Shown piece after piece: positions 37,722-49,144 of a stretch of DNA of 64,000 nt. Origin of the DNA: Platycnemis pennipes (taxonomy: Eukaryota > Arthropoda > Insecta > Odonata > Platycnemididae); NCBI GenBank assembly GCA_933228895.1, contig OW121854.1, positions 134,521,926 through 134,585,925 on the forward strand. The letters run 5' to 3'. Position 1 is the first letter of the stretch; every line of letters starts with the position of its first letter. The notes under the pieces were generated by a model that was not told where the DNA came from, ran no database searches, and worked only from the letters and a program-made list of their open reading frames with translations. A program made the position numbers and the translations under genes.

Positions 37722-38055
37722 GTAAATTTTTGGCCGAACCGACAGATTTAAGATATTTTTTGTTGTACTATAAGGGATCATTATAACTTTGGCCTCAATA
37801 ACAACAGGTAATCTAGATAGTTGCATGTAGGAAGACTTATTTAGACTATTAGCTAACCCCAACTAACAACACGTTTATGCATGCTTGGTTTGCTTTTTAA
37901 ATCTTCCTTAATTTGTAATGATTTGTGTAATAGATAAATTTCGACTGAAATGGTGTTACAAATCCTCTTTTAGCACTATAGACAGTAAATGCATGGGAAA
38001 GATTCGCCCCCTGCCACACACATTTATGGTGGCTTGCAGGGTATTATGTGGATGT
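37722..38055 (+). mobile_element. CR1-like LINE copy C, short 3' end
   Basis: It begins inside the coding C-terminus (GCCGAACCGACAGATTTAAG, equivalent to CRTDRFK) and continues through a 3' UTR to the hairpin at 38009-38041 (loop TTTAT) and GTATTATGTGGATGT. It is more diverged from A, B, E and F than they are from each other. It may represent a third subfamily. Confidence 0.8.
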
Positions 38056-40029
38056 CACACCTTAATGCACATGCGCCATTGAGAATATATGGGTAAAAGG
38101 GTATACGTAGACATTGTCAGGGCGTTTGGCGAGATTCTTTGAGCACTCTGATGCTAAAAGAGCTGTGTAGTGTGAATTGCACTACGTGGATCCTTAATGT
38201 AACAAGGAAACTTCTGAAATGCACGAACGAATGTCCGCAAAACGGTCTCTAACCTCAGTCCAAGAACTCACCCATGATTTTTTCCGATATTTGACGCTGC
38301 TTCGAACAGTGAAATATATTATTGCTTTGTGTAACAGCCTTTACAAGCTGTGCTCAATCGACGGATGGGAATTTCTGTCTTCGAAGCAAGTTTTAATAAG
38401 CCAAAGTTCAGCTTGATTTTCTCGCTAACCTGGAGAAATAAATTTTTTTCTTTCTCCTCTCGTTATGTGTAAGGACATCTCCTGAAGCAAGTAAAGAAAA
38501 CCGCAAGTGTCTATCTTGAATAGTTATCCCGTAGTTGAGTGATATATAAACACGGACAGAGAGAAGAGACGGTCGCCCAAAACAGCCCGCGGCCGAGCTT
38601 ACCATAATGCCTCAAGTTGTGAAGCACTTGGGGCCTTTCGTTAAGAACAGGTTTTTGCCAGAACGGTGGTGGCGGACGGACTGTGGGCCTTGTCGTAGCA
38701 GTCAAAAAAGTACCTCTTTCCTCAGTGCTTCTCTTTTTCTAAACGGGATCGGAACCTGGGATGGAAAATAAGTACTTTTGCCACCACATCAACATAATTT
38801 CCAGCAAACTTATGTACATTGAAATCGATGACGAGAGAAATACTGTTTTCCAGCATCTCTGGCCATGTGAAGGACTTCGAAAATTATTACAAGTATAGCT
38901 TGGGAAAGAAATGTATCCGGCTCGCCAGAGTGGATGTTTACCAACGATGCGGTGATGGCTAAAATGCGGATGAGAAATACCTTTTTAAACACCATTAAAA
39001 TTTGAGTAAAGCGTGTGTCTATGCATGTATTTTGTGCGTGTGTGTATTAAGAGCACGCTTGATTTAGTTTCTCTAGGACCAACACATATACTTCACTGCG
39101 TAATAGTAGACTAGCATGAAATGGAATTACACTCTAATGACACGTGACCTCACCATGCAAAGGTGACCCCGGCGATTGATATTGATTCCAACCTGCGGGT
39201 AGAGAAGATTAGCGGAAGAGTCAGAGCGGCCGTGTTAAAAAATTGATGTGATCAAACGAGATTACGAGAAAGGGGGTTTGGATTCGGATGAGGGGTAGAA
39301 GAGCCAGAGTGGTAACGATAATGGGATAATGGAAGGGGCTCCATCTCCAGTCGAGAATATCTTACGAAAATTATCATCAGTCTTTTTTTTACAACTTTTC
39401 TCCTCAATGGGAATATAAATTAAAACGACGCATTTCCATTCAAACATCGGTTCTCCCTCAGCCACGAACAGGAAATATTTTGCCTACCCTAGCAGGTTGG
39501 CAACTAGGACTATGATTCCATCAAATCTCAATTCTATCTTACCATGGCTTACAAAGAGGGTAAAAACCTTCGTCTAGCTGAATAAAATTATACACAGAAG
39601 ATTCCAGAACCAGATTTTAGGATGATACCCGAGCCATCAAGTGTTTCGAGGAGCTATAAATAATATATCGAGTATTTTAAAATGCATTATTTCACCAATG
39701 ATTCCAATGAAGGTACTATTCATTTCCCTTTGCCACGAACACTCGAAAAAAAAATTAGTTTCAGCATGAAACTAGAATTCTCTAATTCCACATACTACAA
39801 TCAGAGCCCTATGCTAAGGTCGCACTCGAAGGTAAATGACATACTTGGCATCAGAACATAGTATTTCTGTCGTCCTGTTATCACTAATGATCAACACCTG
39901 ACGTCCTATGATAGCGAAAGCTATATCAAAATGGCGCCACGATTTCATAAGCAGCCGGTATAATTTTTCCATCAACATTCATTCAGACAGAACTATCTTA
40001 CGTATATCTATACGTAAATTTCCACAATA
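38056..40029. other. Anonymous DNA
   Basis: No recognisable gene. A TG-rich stretch occurs at 39010-39050. Frames under 70 codons only. Confidence 0.5.
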
Positions 40030-40142
40030 AATGTATTACACCAACCCAGGTTTCAGCAAGACATTTCCATTATCAAGGTAGGTATAGTTATTGTATCATT
40101 AACAAAGGCAATGTCTTGATGAAGCCTGGTTTGGTGTAATAA
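40030..40142. repeat. Imperfect inverted repeat, head-to-head Penelope-like termini
   Basis: The arms at 40030-40066 and 40106-40142 share TGTCTTG-TGAA-CCTGG-TTGGTGTAAT in opposite orientations with several mismatches. The right-hand arm runs into TGTAATAAAC, an AATAAA-like end. The arrangement resembles the inverted pairs at 27.1 and 31.9 kb, but the hammerhead-like core is decayed to CTTGATGAAG. Confidence 0.5.
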
Positions 40143-40246
40143 ACATACAAATTATTCCTGTGAGAATGCTGTCTGTCCCACATTTCAATAAATTATCGCC
40201 TGATACGTTAGAATCTGAACATTCATGATTTTGAACTGGTTATTTT

Positions 40247-40514
40247 ATCGTGGTAGCCTAGTGGGTAGAGCGCTGAGCTGCTGACCGGAGAGTCCCGGGT
40301 TCAACTCCCGGGGAACGATATTTCTGGACACCCCCACCAGTCCTCACGATTCGATTTTCTACGTGTCACAACGTAGGCAATCGCAGGTGGCCCCTGGCTA
40401 AGAAACTGCCCCCCCCCTCCCCCTAACCCCAAATAAGTAAACACACGCCTATGACTTACCATGGGGTGACCCTCAACTATGAAACACCAACCTTCGGGTT
40501 GAACACACCTTTTA
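40247..40514 (+). mobile_element. tRNA-derived SINE, family A copy 2
   Basis: The head has TGGTAGCCTAGTGGGTAGAG (A-box) and B-box GGTTCAACTCC (40298-40308). The tail carries a perfect CAACC-TTCG-GGTTG hairpin (40488-40501) just before CACACCTTTTA. An expanded C-run interrupts the body at about 40409-40428. Inserted beside the Penelope-like element. Confidence 0.85.
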
Positions 40515-40639
40515 TTTGATCGGCCGTAGTTTCTGATCAGTAAAAACCCCCAATAATACTAAGTCCTAATAATTGCCAGATGAATTCATGAACAGCACTC
40601 TCAAAATATGAGTCTAGTATTCAAAATAAAAGCTAACTG

Positions 40640-43090
40640 ATATGGGCTGGTAACCGTGACCCCGAGTTCAGTTGTCACTTTCGGTGGCTGCTGCGTCACA
40701 GGCATTGTTGTTCTCCAAGCTTTCATACCCGTCGCAGGGCACGTCATCAGGGAAATAATTATTGATAAGCAAAGATGCTGCTATTTAGGGGGGACCCGTG
40801 TCCCACCTCCCCCTGTCTCTTGGCCTTGGCTGGTTGCCGTTATCTTTCACCGCCCCCTCCCCGCTGCCTCTTTGTTTTGTGGCCTCTTCTCAATTTCGAC
40901 GGCCTCTCGAATTAAACGAGGAAAGTATGATTTTTCCCTCGAGATGACCTTCGTCTCCTCGGTCAAGATCCGGTGGCCCTCTCCCGAGAGGGCGTGGTCT
41001 GCAACCGCCGATTCTTTTCTGTTGCCGCGCAGGATCGCTCTCCGATGTTCCTTTAATCGGCACGCTACCGACCTTCCGCTTTGCCCTATGTACACTTTAC
41101 CGCAAGTGCACGGTATTTCGTGAACTCCTTCTGTGTGAAGAGGGTGAAGCCGGTCCTTCGCGGATGGTAATATGTCTTTGGTTTTGGTCAACGTGCCCAA
41201 CCGCGTCTCTATGCCTGCTTTCCCAAGTATGCGGGAAATGCGTTCGGAAGATCCGGCAACGTAGGGAATCGTAGCATATCCTTTCGGTTTCGTCCGGTTG
41301 ATTTCGGGCAATCTTGGCTCCATCTTCATATGCCTCCTCACGAACGACTCCGAATACCCATTGCCGACGAGAGCGGCAACCAAATGTGATTCCTCGTCTT
41401 TTAGAGCAGTGTTCTCGCACACCACTCTGACCCTATGCATAAGGGTTTTGACTAATGCCGCTTTTTGCCTTGAATGATGGTGGGAGGTTGCATTAGGATA
41501 CCGATCCGTGTGGGTTTTCTTTCTATAGACGGAATGCCGCAGAGATCCGTCGTCTCCTTTCTTCACCAGAACATCTAAGAAAGGTAGGGTCCCATTCTCC
41601 TCCATCTCCATGGTGAATTGGATGGAGGGATGTATTGAGTTGATTTCCCTCTCAAAGACTTGTAATTTTTCCGTCCCATGGGGCCAAATGACGAACGTAT
41701 CGTCGACGTAGCGTAGCCAGAAGGTTGGTCGAAGGCTGCAGGATGCCAGGGCATCTTCTTCAAAATGCTCCATGAAGAGATTGGCCACAACTGGAGAGAG
41801 AGGGCTTCCCATGGCTGCTCCATCCTTTTGTTCGTAGAATTGGCCCTCCCAGAGGAAGTAATTGCTCCTCAGGCAGAAGTCAACCATCTTGGGGAAATCA
41901 GCTGGTAATCCAAACGGAATCATTTTTCTTAAGATGTCTACCGAGTCCTTGATTGGCACCTTCGTAAATAGAGAGACCACATGAAGGAGACCAGGATGTC
42001 CGTTTTCGCGACTTTTATTTGTTTTATTCTCCCGACAAAATCCGCGGAATTTTTCACGCACGAGCCAGTTTGTCCAATGAATGGTTGTAACTGCTGGGCG
42101 AGGTGACTGGCCAAGGCGTAGGTGGGAGATCCGATCGAGCTCACGATAGGGCGTAGCGGTATGCCTTCCTTATGTACATACTTTGGGCAAGCCGTATAAT
42201 CGTGGCGGCCTCGATGACGATGGCAAAAGTCTCCGTTGCTCTTCCGGAGGGATATGGGAGCGCTTGATTAGTTCTCTTGCCTCCCTCTCTATCCTGGCTG
42301 TAGGGTCTTTTTTAATTTTGACGTAAGTCGCATCATCCAGTAAGGTCTCTATTTTTCGTCGGTAGTCGGCCGTGGCGATGATGACGGTGGCGTTTCCCTT
42401 GTCGGCTGGTAAAATCCGGACCTCGGAGTTGGATTTGAGTTCCTGCAGGGCTCGTCTTTCCGCAGCCGAAGTGTTGGGCTTCGGGACACGAGCTTTCGAG
42501 ATGACGGCTACAACCTCCAGGCGTATCGGGTCAGCTTCCATGGGTGGTAATTTTCGCAGCGCATTTTCTACGCCTATTACCATTTCCTCTTTTGGTATTC
42601 GGTGTGGAGAGATAGCAAAATTCAAACCCTTGGATAAGACAGACGTGGCTGCTTCGTTGAGGTGAATTCCCGCCAAGTTGTGGATGATCTTGGTGTCGCC
42701 ACCCGGAGACTTCGGGTGTTTTCTTTCGTGGAGCGGCTCGAATTTCTTCTTCTGCTTGGCGGTGACAGATTGGAAGGTCCTGATGGCCGAAGTGAAGGTG
42801 ATGTGGTCGACATGGTCCCATATCTCAGCTTTCAGCGTCTTCCCTAACGAGAGGAATCAAGTTCTTCGGTGCATTGATGGAGCTGGAACCTGGTTGCGTG
42901 AATACGCTCCCTCAAGAGAGCGCAGCTGGTGCGTTGTAAAATTCTTTTTGCGGCCGGAGTCTTCAAATGATGCACTGCTTTGACACAATTCGGAATCGTG
43001 TCGGAGTCACGGCAGCGTTGGAGGAAGGCCAGGGAAGAAAGCAATCGATGCTTCTTTTTCCGAAGATTCTCCAGATTTACTGCATGTGAC
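40640..43090 (-). mobile_element. Penelope-like element, GIY-YIG type, nearly complete
   Basis: This retroelement encodes a telomerase-related reverse transcriptase fused to a GIY-YIG endonuclease. On the minus strand the ORF begins near 43044 (MLSSLAFLQRC). It passes through the pre-RT domain (KHPKSPGGDTK, SVLSKGLNFAI, RILPADKGNATVI) to the palm and the C-terminal endonuclease. Frame breaks are a stop and frameshift near 42850 (after EELDSSR), near 42150 (after YGLPKV) and a single-base loss near 42010 that removes the motif A aspartate. Past the stop codon (40847-40849), the sense strand carries CTGATGA (40744-40750) and GAAAG (40720-40724) around a TGCCC/GGGTA stem, a hammerhead-like core. 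Element ends are approximate. Confidence 0.93.
40847..42061 (-). pseudogene. Penelope-like RT (palm/thumb) plus GIY-YIG endonuclease frame
   Basis: This is a 404-codon open frame. RT motifs are KDGAAMGSPLSPVVANLFME (residues 79-98) and LRYVDDTFVIW (116-126, catalytic DD at 120-121). FLDVLV (161-166) and a histidine-rich YRKKTHTDRYPNATSHHHS patch follow. The GIY-YIG domain is GVHEIPC (312-318), KVYIGQSGR (322-330) and the EH pair (338-339). The sequence keeps all visible C-terminal catalytic residues. The first 25 residues are out-of-frame translation: true homology starts at HVVSLFTKVPI, after a one-base loss. Confidence 0.92.
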
Positions 43091-44984
43091 GTAGCTAAGC
43101 ATAATATAGGTAGTTATGCATCATGACGGCACAATGTACCTAAATGCAGAAATAAACAGCCACTTCCGAGTTAACTGGGCCATTCGATACAGTATCCGTT
43201 ATACTTAATTTACAAACAAAATATTAATTGGCCTGAATTACTTATACCACACTTCTTATTGAGCAGCTCTTACTGATCCTTTTCAGAGAGGGAATAACGT
43301 CTAAAACTCGAATAAATTGCTATTCAAAATAAAAAATACAAGAACTCGTTTCAAGTAAGAGCCCAGCCTCACTTACGCACTGCGACATTGTGCTCCAGAA
43401 CGACCCTCTAGAGTAAAAGAAAAGAAATGAACTCGAGGGAATGAGGGTAGTGCCGTGGAGTGCGGGCAACATTTGACGCAATACACTTTTTTCTTCGTGC
43501 AGTAGGAGAGCAAATTTCCTTACCACGCATATCTCACTCCACGGCTACCCATTCGCTGGTCTAGACGGAGCACAGCGCCCTGGGAGGGGGAGGAGAATAA
43601 AAAACCCTGAGCGAAGGGGAAGGTAAACACAAACGCAGCCGGCGATGCAAAAGAGGCGGACGAAATCAAACAGCGGATAATGCGTACTCGCAATAACGGA
43701 AGAAATCGATTTTGCTCGCCCGCGTTATCGATACTTGAGTAGAAAGAGAGATTCTTCCAATAAAACGGGAGTTTCGGTAAGTACGAAGTACCTACTGTTA
43801 ATAGCGAAAAAAAATGATCGCATCAATTGATGATAAAATGTTTTCCTGAGGAAAAGACTGGTTCTAGGTTTATCAAGCCTGGTTTGTTCAAAGCCGACGT
43901 TATGCTAATATTTTGCTCACCGACACAAAAGGGATTTTATGATAGCGAAAATAAATACTTGAGACGTTTCACACACCACGACAATATTTACCCAGGCACT
44001 GCAAAGCTGGGTTTTAGTGAACAAAAAGTATGCGTAGGCTACAAGTAAAAGTTAAATTATTATTGTAAGAACAGGAGTAAACTGAAAAGGTGCTCATTAG
44101 CAGGAGAGGAACGATATAAAAATTAACTCAAACCCTATAAAAAAGGTTAGAGTGGAGTACGACAAGGAGCTTTGTGGTTTAAGGATCGACGATTAAGGGG
44201 GAGGAAGAGGCGGTGAACCTGAAAATATACACAGGCGTTCTGAATGAGGTGAGGAAGAATGAGAAGAGGAGAGTAAGAAAAGAAATCACGGTAGGTAGAG
44301 AAGAAGAAAGACGAGGAATAGGAAGGGAAGGATTGAAATTAAGCTGCAGACGAAAAGTAAAGGGAAACAGATTCGGAAGACTCTGGGGCAGAGGCCTGAA
44401 TAGAGAGTGAAATTCTGGATGCAATGCTAAAGATGGAAGAGTGCCAGGTAAACGAGGAAAAATAAGAACTACATTTTACAAGGAATTAGGGGTGAAAATT
44501 GCTGAGTTGCAGAAGCATGATAAACAAATAAAGAATAGAACTATATGGCAGGTGACTTGGATTATGATCCATGTCCATAAAACCAAAGTACATTGAGAGA
44601 ACCTGCGTTTTTTGTGACGTCTACACCTAACGAGGAAAAATTTTGACGGATGATTTTACATGAGGAAAGAAAAATTCCTTTAGCTAAAAACTTACCCCAC
44701 AAGCACACGGAGTATGGGGTCGCTAGGAAACCATTGGAGATGAGAATTCTAGCGATATTTTAAAAAGGGCCTAAAGAGAAGAAGGATTTTCGATTTTTGA
44801 ACGAGGGTAGATAAGGACGCGACCGTTGCAGACAAAGCCTTAATTCACGTGTTAAAATTGTCGATCAATATCATAAACACATCGCCCGAATTTCATGATG
44901 GAGAACAGTTCCATGTAAAAAATCATATGCAACACGTATGAATGAACATTATGCCATGAAGAGAAGGTGCAATTAGGGAAAATG
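43091..44984. other. Anonymous DNA
   Basis: No recognised gene. 44190-44420 is purine-rich (E/R/K-rich on +), a compositional open frame. The 73-codon frame at 43827-44048 has an ATG but no family I can name. Confidence 0.45.
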
Positions 44985-45475
44985 ATTGCCAAACTGACAG
45001 ATTTAACAAATTTCCTCCCTCGTGCTATTGCCATTAGGGTATTGATTAATTAAACCTTACTTTCTGTCTGGGAAGAATTAAATAAAAGGCAGGTACTTCA
45101 ATTTACGTCCTTTCTAGTACATGACAGCCGATCAACAACTTGGTCTATTGTAGTTCTTTATTAATAAAATCGATACAAAGAATTTAAAATTGAATATCTC
45201 AGCATAAGGATATGAATACCCGTGATTATGATCAAAAATAAATAAAAATAGTTTATCAATAGGTAGCCTAGAAAGTTGCATGTCGATATATAGAATTTTA
45301 GCAAACCCAACGTACAGAACTTGCGTAGCATTCAGAATGCATGCTACGCTCTTCAAATCTTATTTAAATTGCTATAGTTCGAATAAAATGTAACTAATAA
45401 TCCTCTTTAGGCACGATAGGTAGAGCATATATGGTTAAGGTTCACTGGTGGCTTTCAGGGCATTCTCTAGATGAA
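44985..45475 (+). mobile_element. CR1-like LINE copy D, decayed 3' end with internal insertion
   Basis: It starts with ATTGCCAAACTGACAGATTTAA (the CRTDRF block) and CCTCCCTCGTGCTATT (equivalent to FPRTI). About 200 bp of unrelated AT-rich DNA follows, before AGAAAGTTGCATGT and the 3' UTR. The hairpin has decayed (GGTGGCTTTCAGGG remains), ending CTCTAGATGA. It is the oldest-looking member, closest to copy C. Confidence 0.65.
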
Positions 45476-45544
45476 CACACACCACAAGCTTACACGTAAT
45501 TTAAAAAGTTCATTAGTTTCAGAGTTTCAGAGTCAGAGTTCATG

Positions 45545-45823
45545 GGGGTCGTGGTAGCCTAGTGGGTAGAACCCTTATCTGATGACCGGAGGGTCCCGGG
45601 TTCAGATCCCGAGGAAGAAGTTTTCTGGACACAACCACCTAAAATTCTCGCCGTTCAATTTACTTGGAGTCAGAACTTCGTACGAAATCGCAAGTCGCCC
45701 AGGGACCCCAGGAAAAGGCCCCCTTACCCTGAATGTGTGAATTTCACAAGCCAATGGTTTAGTACGGGGTGAGCTTTACCCTCACCTATCAAAAACCAAC
45801 CATCGGGTGGAACACATCTTTTA
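45545..45823 (+). mobile_element. tRNA-derived SINE, family A copy 3
   Basis: The head has TGGTAGCCTAGTGGGTAGAA and B-box GGTTCAGATCC (45599-45609). The body has TGTGAATTTCACAAGCC and GGGGTGAGCTTTACCCTCACC. The tail is CCAACCATCGGGTGGAACACATCTTTT, where the TTCG hairpin of copy 2 is altered (ATCG loop, weaker stem). A direct repeat of CAGAGTT just precedes it. Confidence 0.85.
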
Positions 45824-46559
45824 GTTAGATTTGAGACAGATTACTTTTAACTTTTTTATAAAATGTTAAAAACAGATACTAATTTGAGAATAACTGTATT
45901 CAATGGCAGTCCCTGGTTAAAAAAACTAGCTTACCCTGAGCCTAAAGAGTCGAGGATATCCCATGTATGCACACAAAGTACACGTCCCTTTCAGAATTAA
46001 GTTCATTGTTTACCAAGGAAGAGTGCATTCAGATCAAATATTAATGGGGGTCTCCTTTCACTCCAAGTTCTCCTCCTGGTACAAGCCGCGCTCTCATTTA
46101 ACGCGAAATAGGTTTCCGGTGAATCTTTTTTCATTCATCACCCCAACCTGACCACTTTTCTTTTAATTCAAAATAGAAAAAAAAATTCAGAATAAATTAT
46201 GTATAACAATGCGTAGCAAACTCTCTTGTATCTCCGAAATTAACGTACGAGGGGGCGAATGTTAGCGTACAGGCGTCTGCACACCTGTTTATGCAGACGA
46301 TAAAGAACTACTCGCCGAAAGGCGTTTAGCAGCAGGCAATTACAACGAGTTGGCGTGATTCGCCAATGTGGCTTTGAAAACAGCGCGACATTCAGAGAGG
46401 GTTTTCAACGGAGAATGTCCCAACTTTTCTATTCATTTAAGTCGGTGGGACGGGCTGCCGTTAAGTTGAGCAAAGAACAAAGAGAAAGTTGAGCAAATCT
46501 TCCTAAAAATGGGACTCCCATCTAAAAGTACAGTACCTACTCCAACAGTTAAGGGCTAA
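45824..46559. other. Anonymous DNA
   Basis: Nothing recognisable. Confidence 0.5.
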
Positions 46560-48155
46560 CTTTAATGGAGATCAAAGTTTTTGACGGAAAATTGATGGTC
46601 GAACTACAAATGAATAATAAATTTTTCGGCCTGTCGGCCCCCTTCAACCTGACGGCTGGAGTCCCACAAGGAACGGTCCTCTCCCCTCTACTCTTCACCT
46701 TATACTGCTGGGATATGCCGACACCGAAAAAATCCATGGGACCAGTAACCTTGGCGCAATACGCAGACGATACCGCCATATGGAGCACGGCGAAGACCCT
46801 AGACGTCGCTATGACTAGACTGCAAGCCATGACGTCCACACTAGAAGGATGGTTCCAAAGGTGGCGATTACGGCCTAACGCCATGAAATCCCAGCTCATC
46901 ATCTTCGGCAAAAATCACGAGTCCGACAGAAGAACCATCCCCCTAGCCCTATGGGGACAGCGTGTCCCTCCATCCCGGTCCATTAATTACCTAGGCGTGG
47001 AGATAGACCGGAACCTAAGCCTCCGGAAGCACGTGGGCAGGGTTAGAGCCCAGTGTAGCAGGCGCTGCAACCTAATCAAAGCGGTCCACGCGAAAGGTCA
47101 CGGAGTATCGTCGAGGTGCGGCCAGATCCTATACCAAGCCTTCGTCAGGCCAGTTATGGAGTACGCCGCACTCGCCGTCCTCCCGCTACCATCGGCTCTC
47201 AACACCTATGCCTCGCTGGAACGCAGGATGCTTCGCCTGATTCACGGACTTGACCCCCGATACCCACGTGCAGAAGTTTACAAAATTGCTAATACTGAAC
47301 CTCTACTCCACAGGTTATGCCGTCTACGATGCAGAGCAGCCGACAGGATCAATAGAAACAACCCCGGACTGATGAGCGATATCCTGGCAACCACAACGGG
47401 AATACTCCACAAGAAACCAAAGAGGAAAATCTACTCATCAGCCAGGATCATCAGCAGACAGCTGCAGGAGTATTACCCAGACACAACACTCCCCGCTCAC
47501 AGTATTCGCTGCAGTATCAGGACGCCCACACCTCTTCGCCCCATCCCCAGCCTACCGCGGTTCCCGACAAAGAAGAGGAAACCCAGGCCCAAGAAGAGGA
47601 CACCGCACCGCCAAGACCGGGATCCAGTGAACAACCCCAGTGATAACCCAGTGCATATCCCAGTGAATTCCCCAGGCCCAACACCGCGCACATCAGCAGA
47701 TGTGCCTATAACCTAAACCACCATCGAAACAGAGAACTTTATCTATTTCAGAGACATATCTATTTACATTGTTAAGTTTTCAAAATCTATCAACCCACCA
47801 GTGATCCAGTCAAAGAACAATCTAGTCTATCCTTGCCAAAATTGTTAAGTTTCCATATTCTACCTGTTGTTATGTTTTTGTATATTTAGAGTTTATTCGG
47901 TGGTCCCACGAGGGTTTTGCGGGTTTCCCCTCGTGCGCGTGCGAATGCCGGGCCAATACCGCTCCCGTAGAAAAGAGACGTCAACGCATACAGAACTAGG
48001 TACCCCTACACCGTATCCCACACCCCGAAGAGGAGAAATCCTAAAACGGGGTTAGGCCAGTATTGTTATTTTTGTGTTGTTATTTTTATTGTTATTGTTA
48101 TATTCTATGTACCATGAAAACTGGCCTAAATAAACGCTTGTTGAATTGAATTGAA
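46560..48155 (+). mobile_element. Jockey-like LINE, 5'-truncated, intact C-terminal ORF
   Basis: This is a LINE insertion truncated inside the RT domain. The open frame (listed separately) is followed by about 440 bp of 3' UTR containing T-rich TTGTTATT repeats, AATAAA (about 48129-48134) and a terminal TTGAA repeat (48140-48155). The endonuclease, ORF1 and N-terminal RT are missing. GC content is higher than in the flanks, suggesting a recent insertion. Confidence 0.88.
46565..47716 (+). CDS. Jockey-like reverse transcriptase, C-terminal 383 codons
   Basis: The truncated RT begins at an incidental ATG. Motifs seen are LTAGVPQGTVLSPLLFTLYC (residues about 30-49), QYADDTAIWST (catalytic DD about 64-65), WFQRWRLRPNAMKSQ, INYLGVEIDRNLSLRKH, and thumb residues CGQILYQAFVRPVMEYAALA. 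The last 70 residues are rich in P, R, K and T with a repeated NP/PV pattern (DNPVHIPVNSPGP), an unusual tail for this clade that may just be untranslated sequence kept open. No stop or frameshift interrupts it. The family order (AGVPQG, YADD, YLG) fits Jockey/X-element type. It cannot transpose alone. Confidence 0.85.
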   Translation: MEIKVFDGKLMVELQMNNKFFGLSAPFNLTAGVPQGTVLSPLLFTLYCWDMPTPKKSMGPVTLAQYADDTAIWSTAKTLDVAMTRLQAMTSTLEGWFQRWRLRPNAMKSQLIIFGKNHESDRRTIPLALWGQRVPPSRSINYLGVEIDRNLSLRKHVGRVRAQCSRRCNLIKAVHAKGHGVSSRCGQILYQAFVRPVMEYAALAVLPLPSALNTYASLERRMLRLIHGLDPRYPRAEVYKIANTEPLLHRLCRLRCRAADRINRNNPGLMSDILATTTGILHKKPKRKIYSSARIISRQLQEYYPDTTLPAHSIRCSIRTPTPLRPIPSLPRFPTKKRKPRPKKRTPHRQDRDPVNNPSDNPVHIPVNSPGPTPRTSADVPIT

Positions 48156-49144
48156 GCATCGACACTTCTGACCTGAAGACGCCAGCAGGATGGCTGGAGA
48201 AACTCTCGTCACCCTGACAACACACGACGCGGATGAACGCCCGAAAGCCGTTATTATACTTTCAACGTAATTTAACCAAGAACTAAAACATATTGAAAAG
48301 ACGAGATAATAGTTGGATTAGTTCTCCGACCATTTTTGGATGATGACTATCAAGGCAAGGATAGAGCCTTAATTAACTCAAGGAGTCGAATGCATTCCCA
48401 GTCTCCATTAGGTTAAAGGTCTCGTGGCAACTTGGGAGGCGCAAAAGGCCTGGATGCCAATTTCATGGAAGAGGAGGTAAGCAATCAAAGTCGGAAATTA
48501 CTTCGTACAAGAATACCTCTCAAAACTGCCGCTGATCCCCAGTCCTACCGACATCACGGCCCAAGCTACCGCAGTAAATCAAATCATGTCCCAGGGTAAC
48601 ATTTTTCACTACAGGGGAGATTGTTCCAACATGGGACTCATTTATGCTCTTAAAAATACATAGGTAGATTCATATATATCTGCATAGAGACAATCCTCCC
48701 AGAGAGCGAAGAAATTCAAACATTTTCTCATTCTCTCCCTCTCGTTTCTAGCTAGTTCAAGAGTTAGAGGCCACATATTTCACAAGATATTCACATATTA
48801 AATTAACATCTCAATCTGCTTTTCACAAAAGAATTAATTTGCCAGCAGTGGTTTCGACATTCAAAACACTCTGAAATGAAATATGTTATGCCATTTTCCC
48901 TAAATGTCAAGAACTTGCTCTGCCATTCAAACCTTGAAATAGATCTATCTGTATTTAAATTTAAAAGAAAGACAGTATATTTCTACCGAAAGCCCCCCAT
49001 TACAATGTTTTCACTAGGAGGGCTTGTAGTATTATCATTAGGCAACACTATCGCAAGGAATCCCACTGGTCGAGTACTTCGGCGTTAATTCTAAACCCAT
49101 ACATTTAACCAAGGTCTCAAAGCATTTTCTATTCTTTAAATGGG
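48156..49144. other. Anonymous DNA
   Basis: No recognisable gene. Confidence 0.5.
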
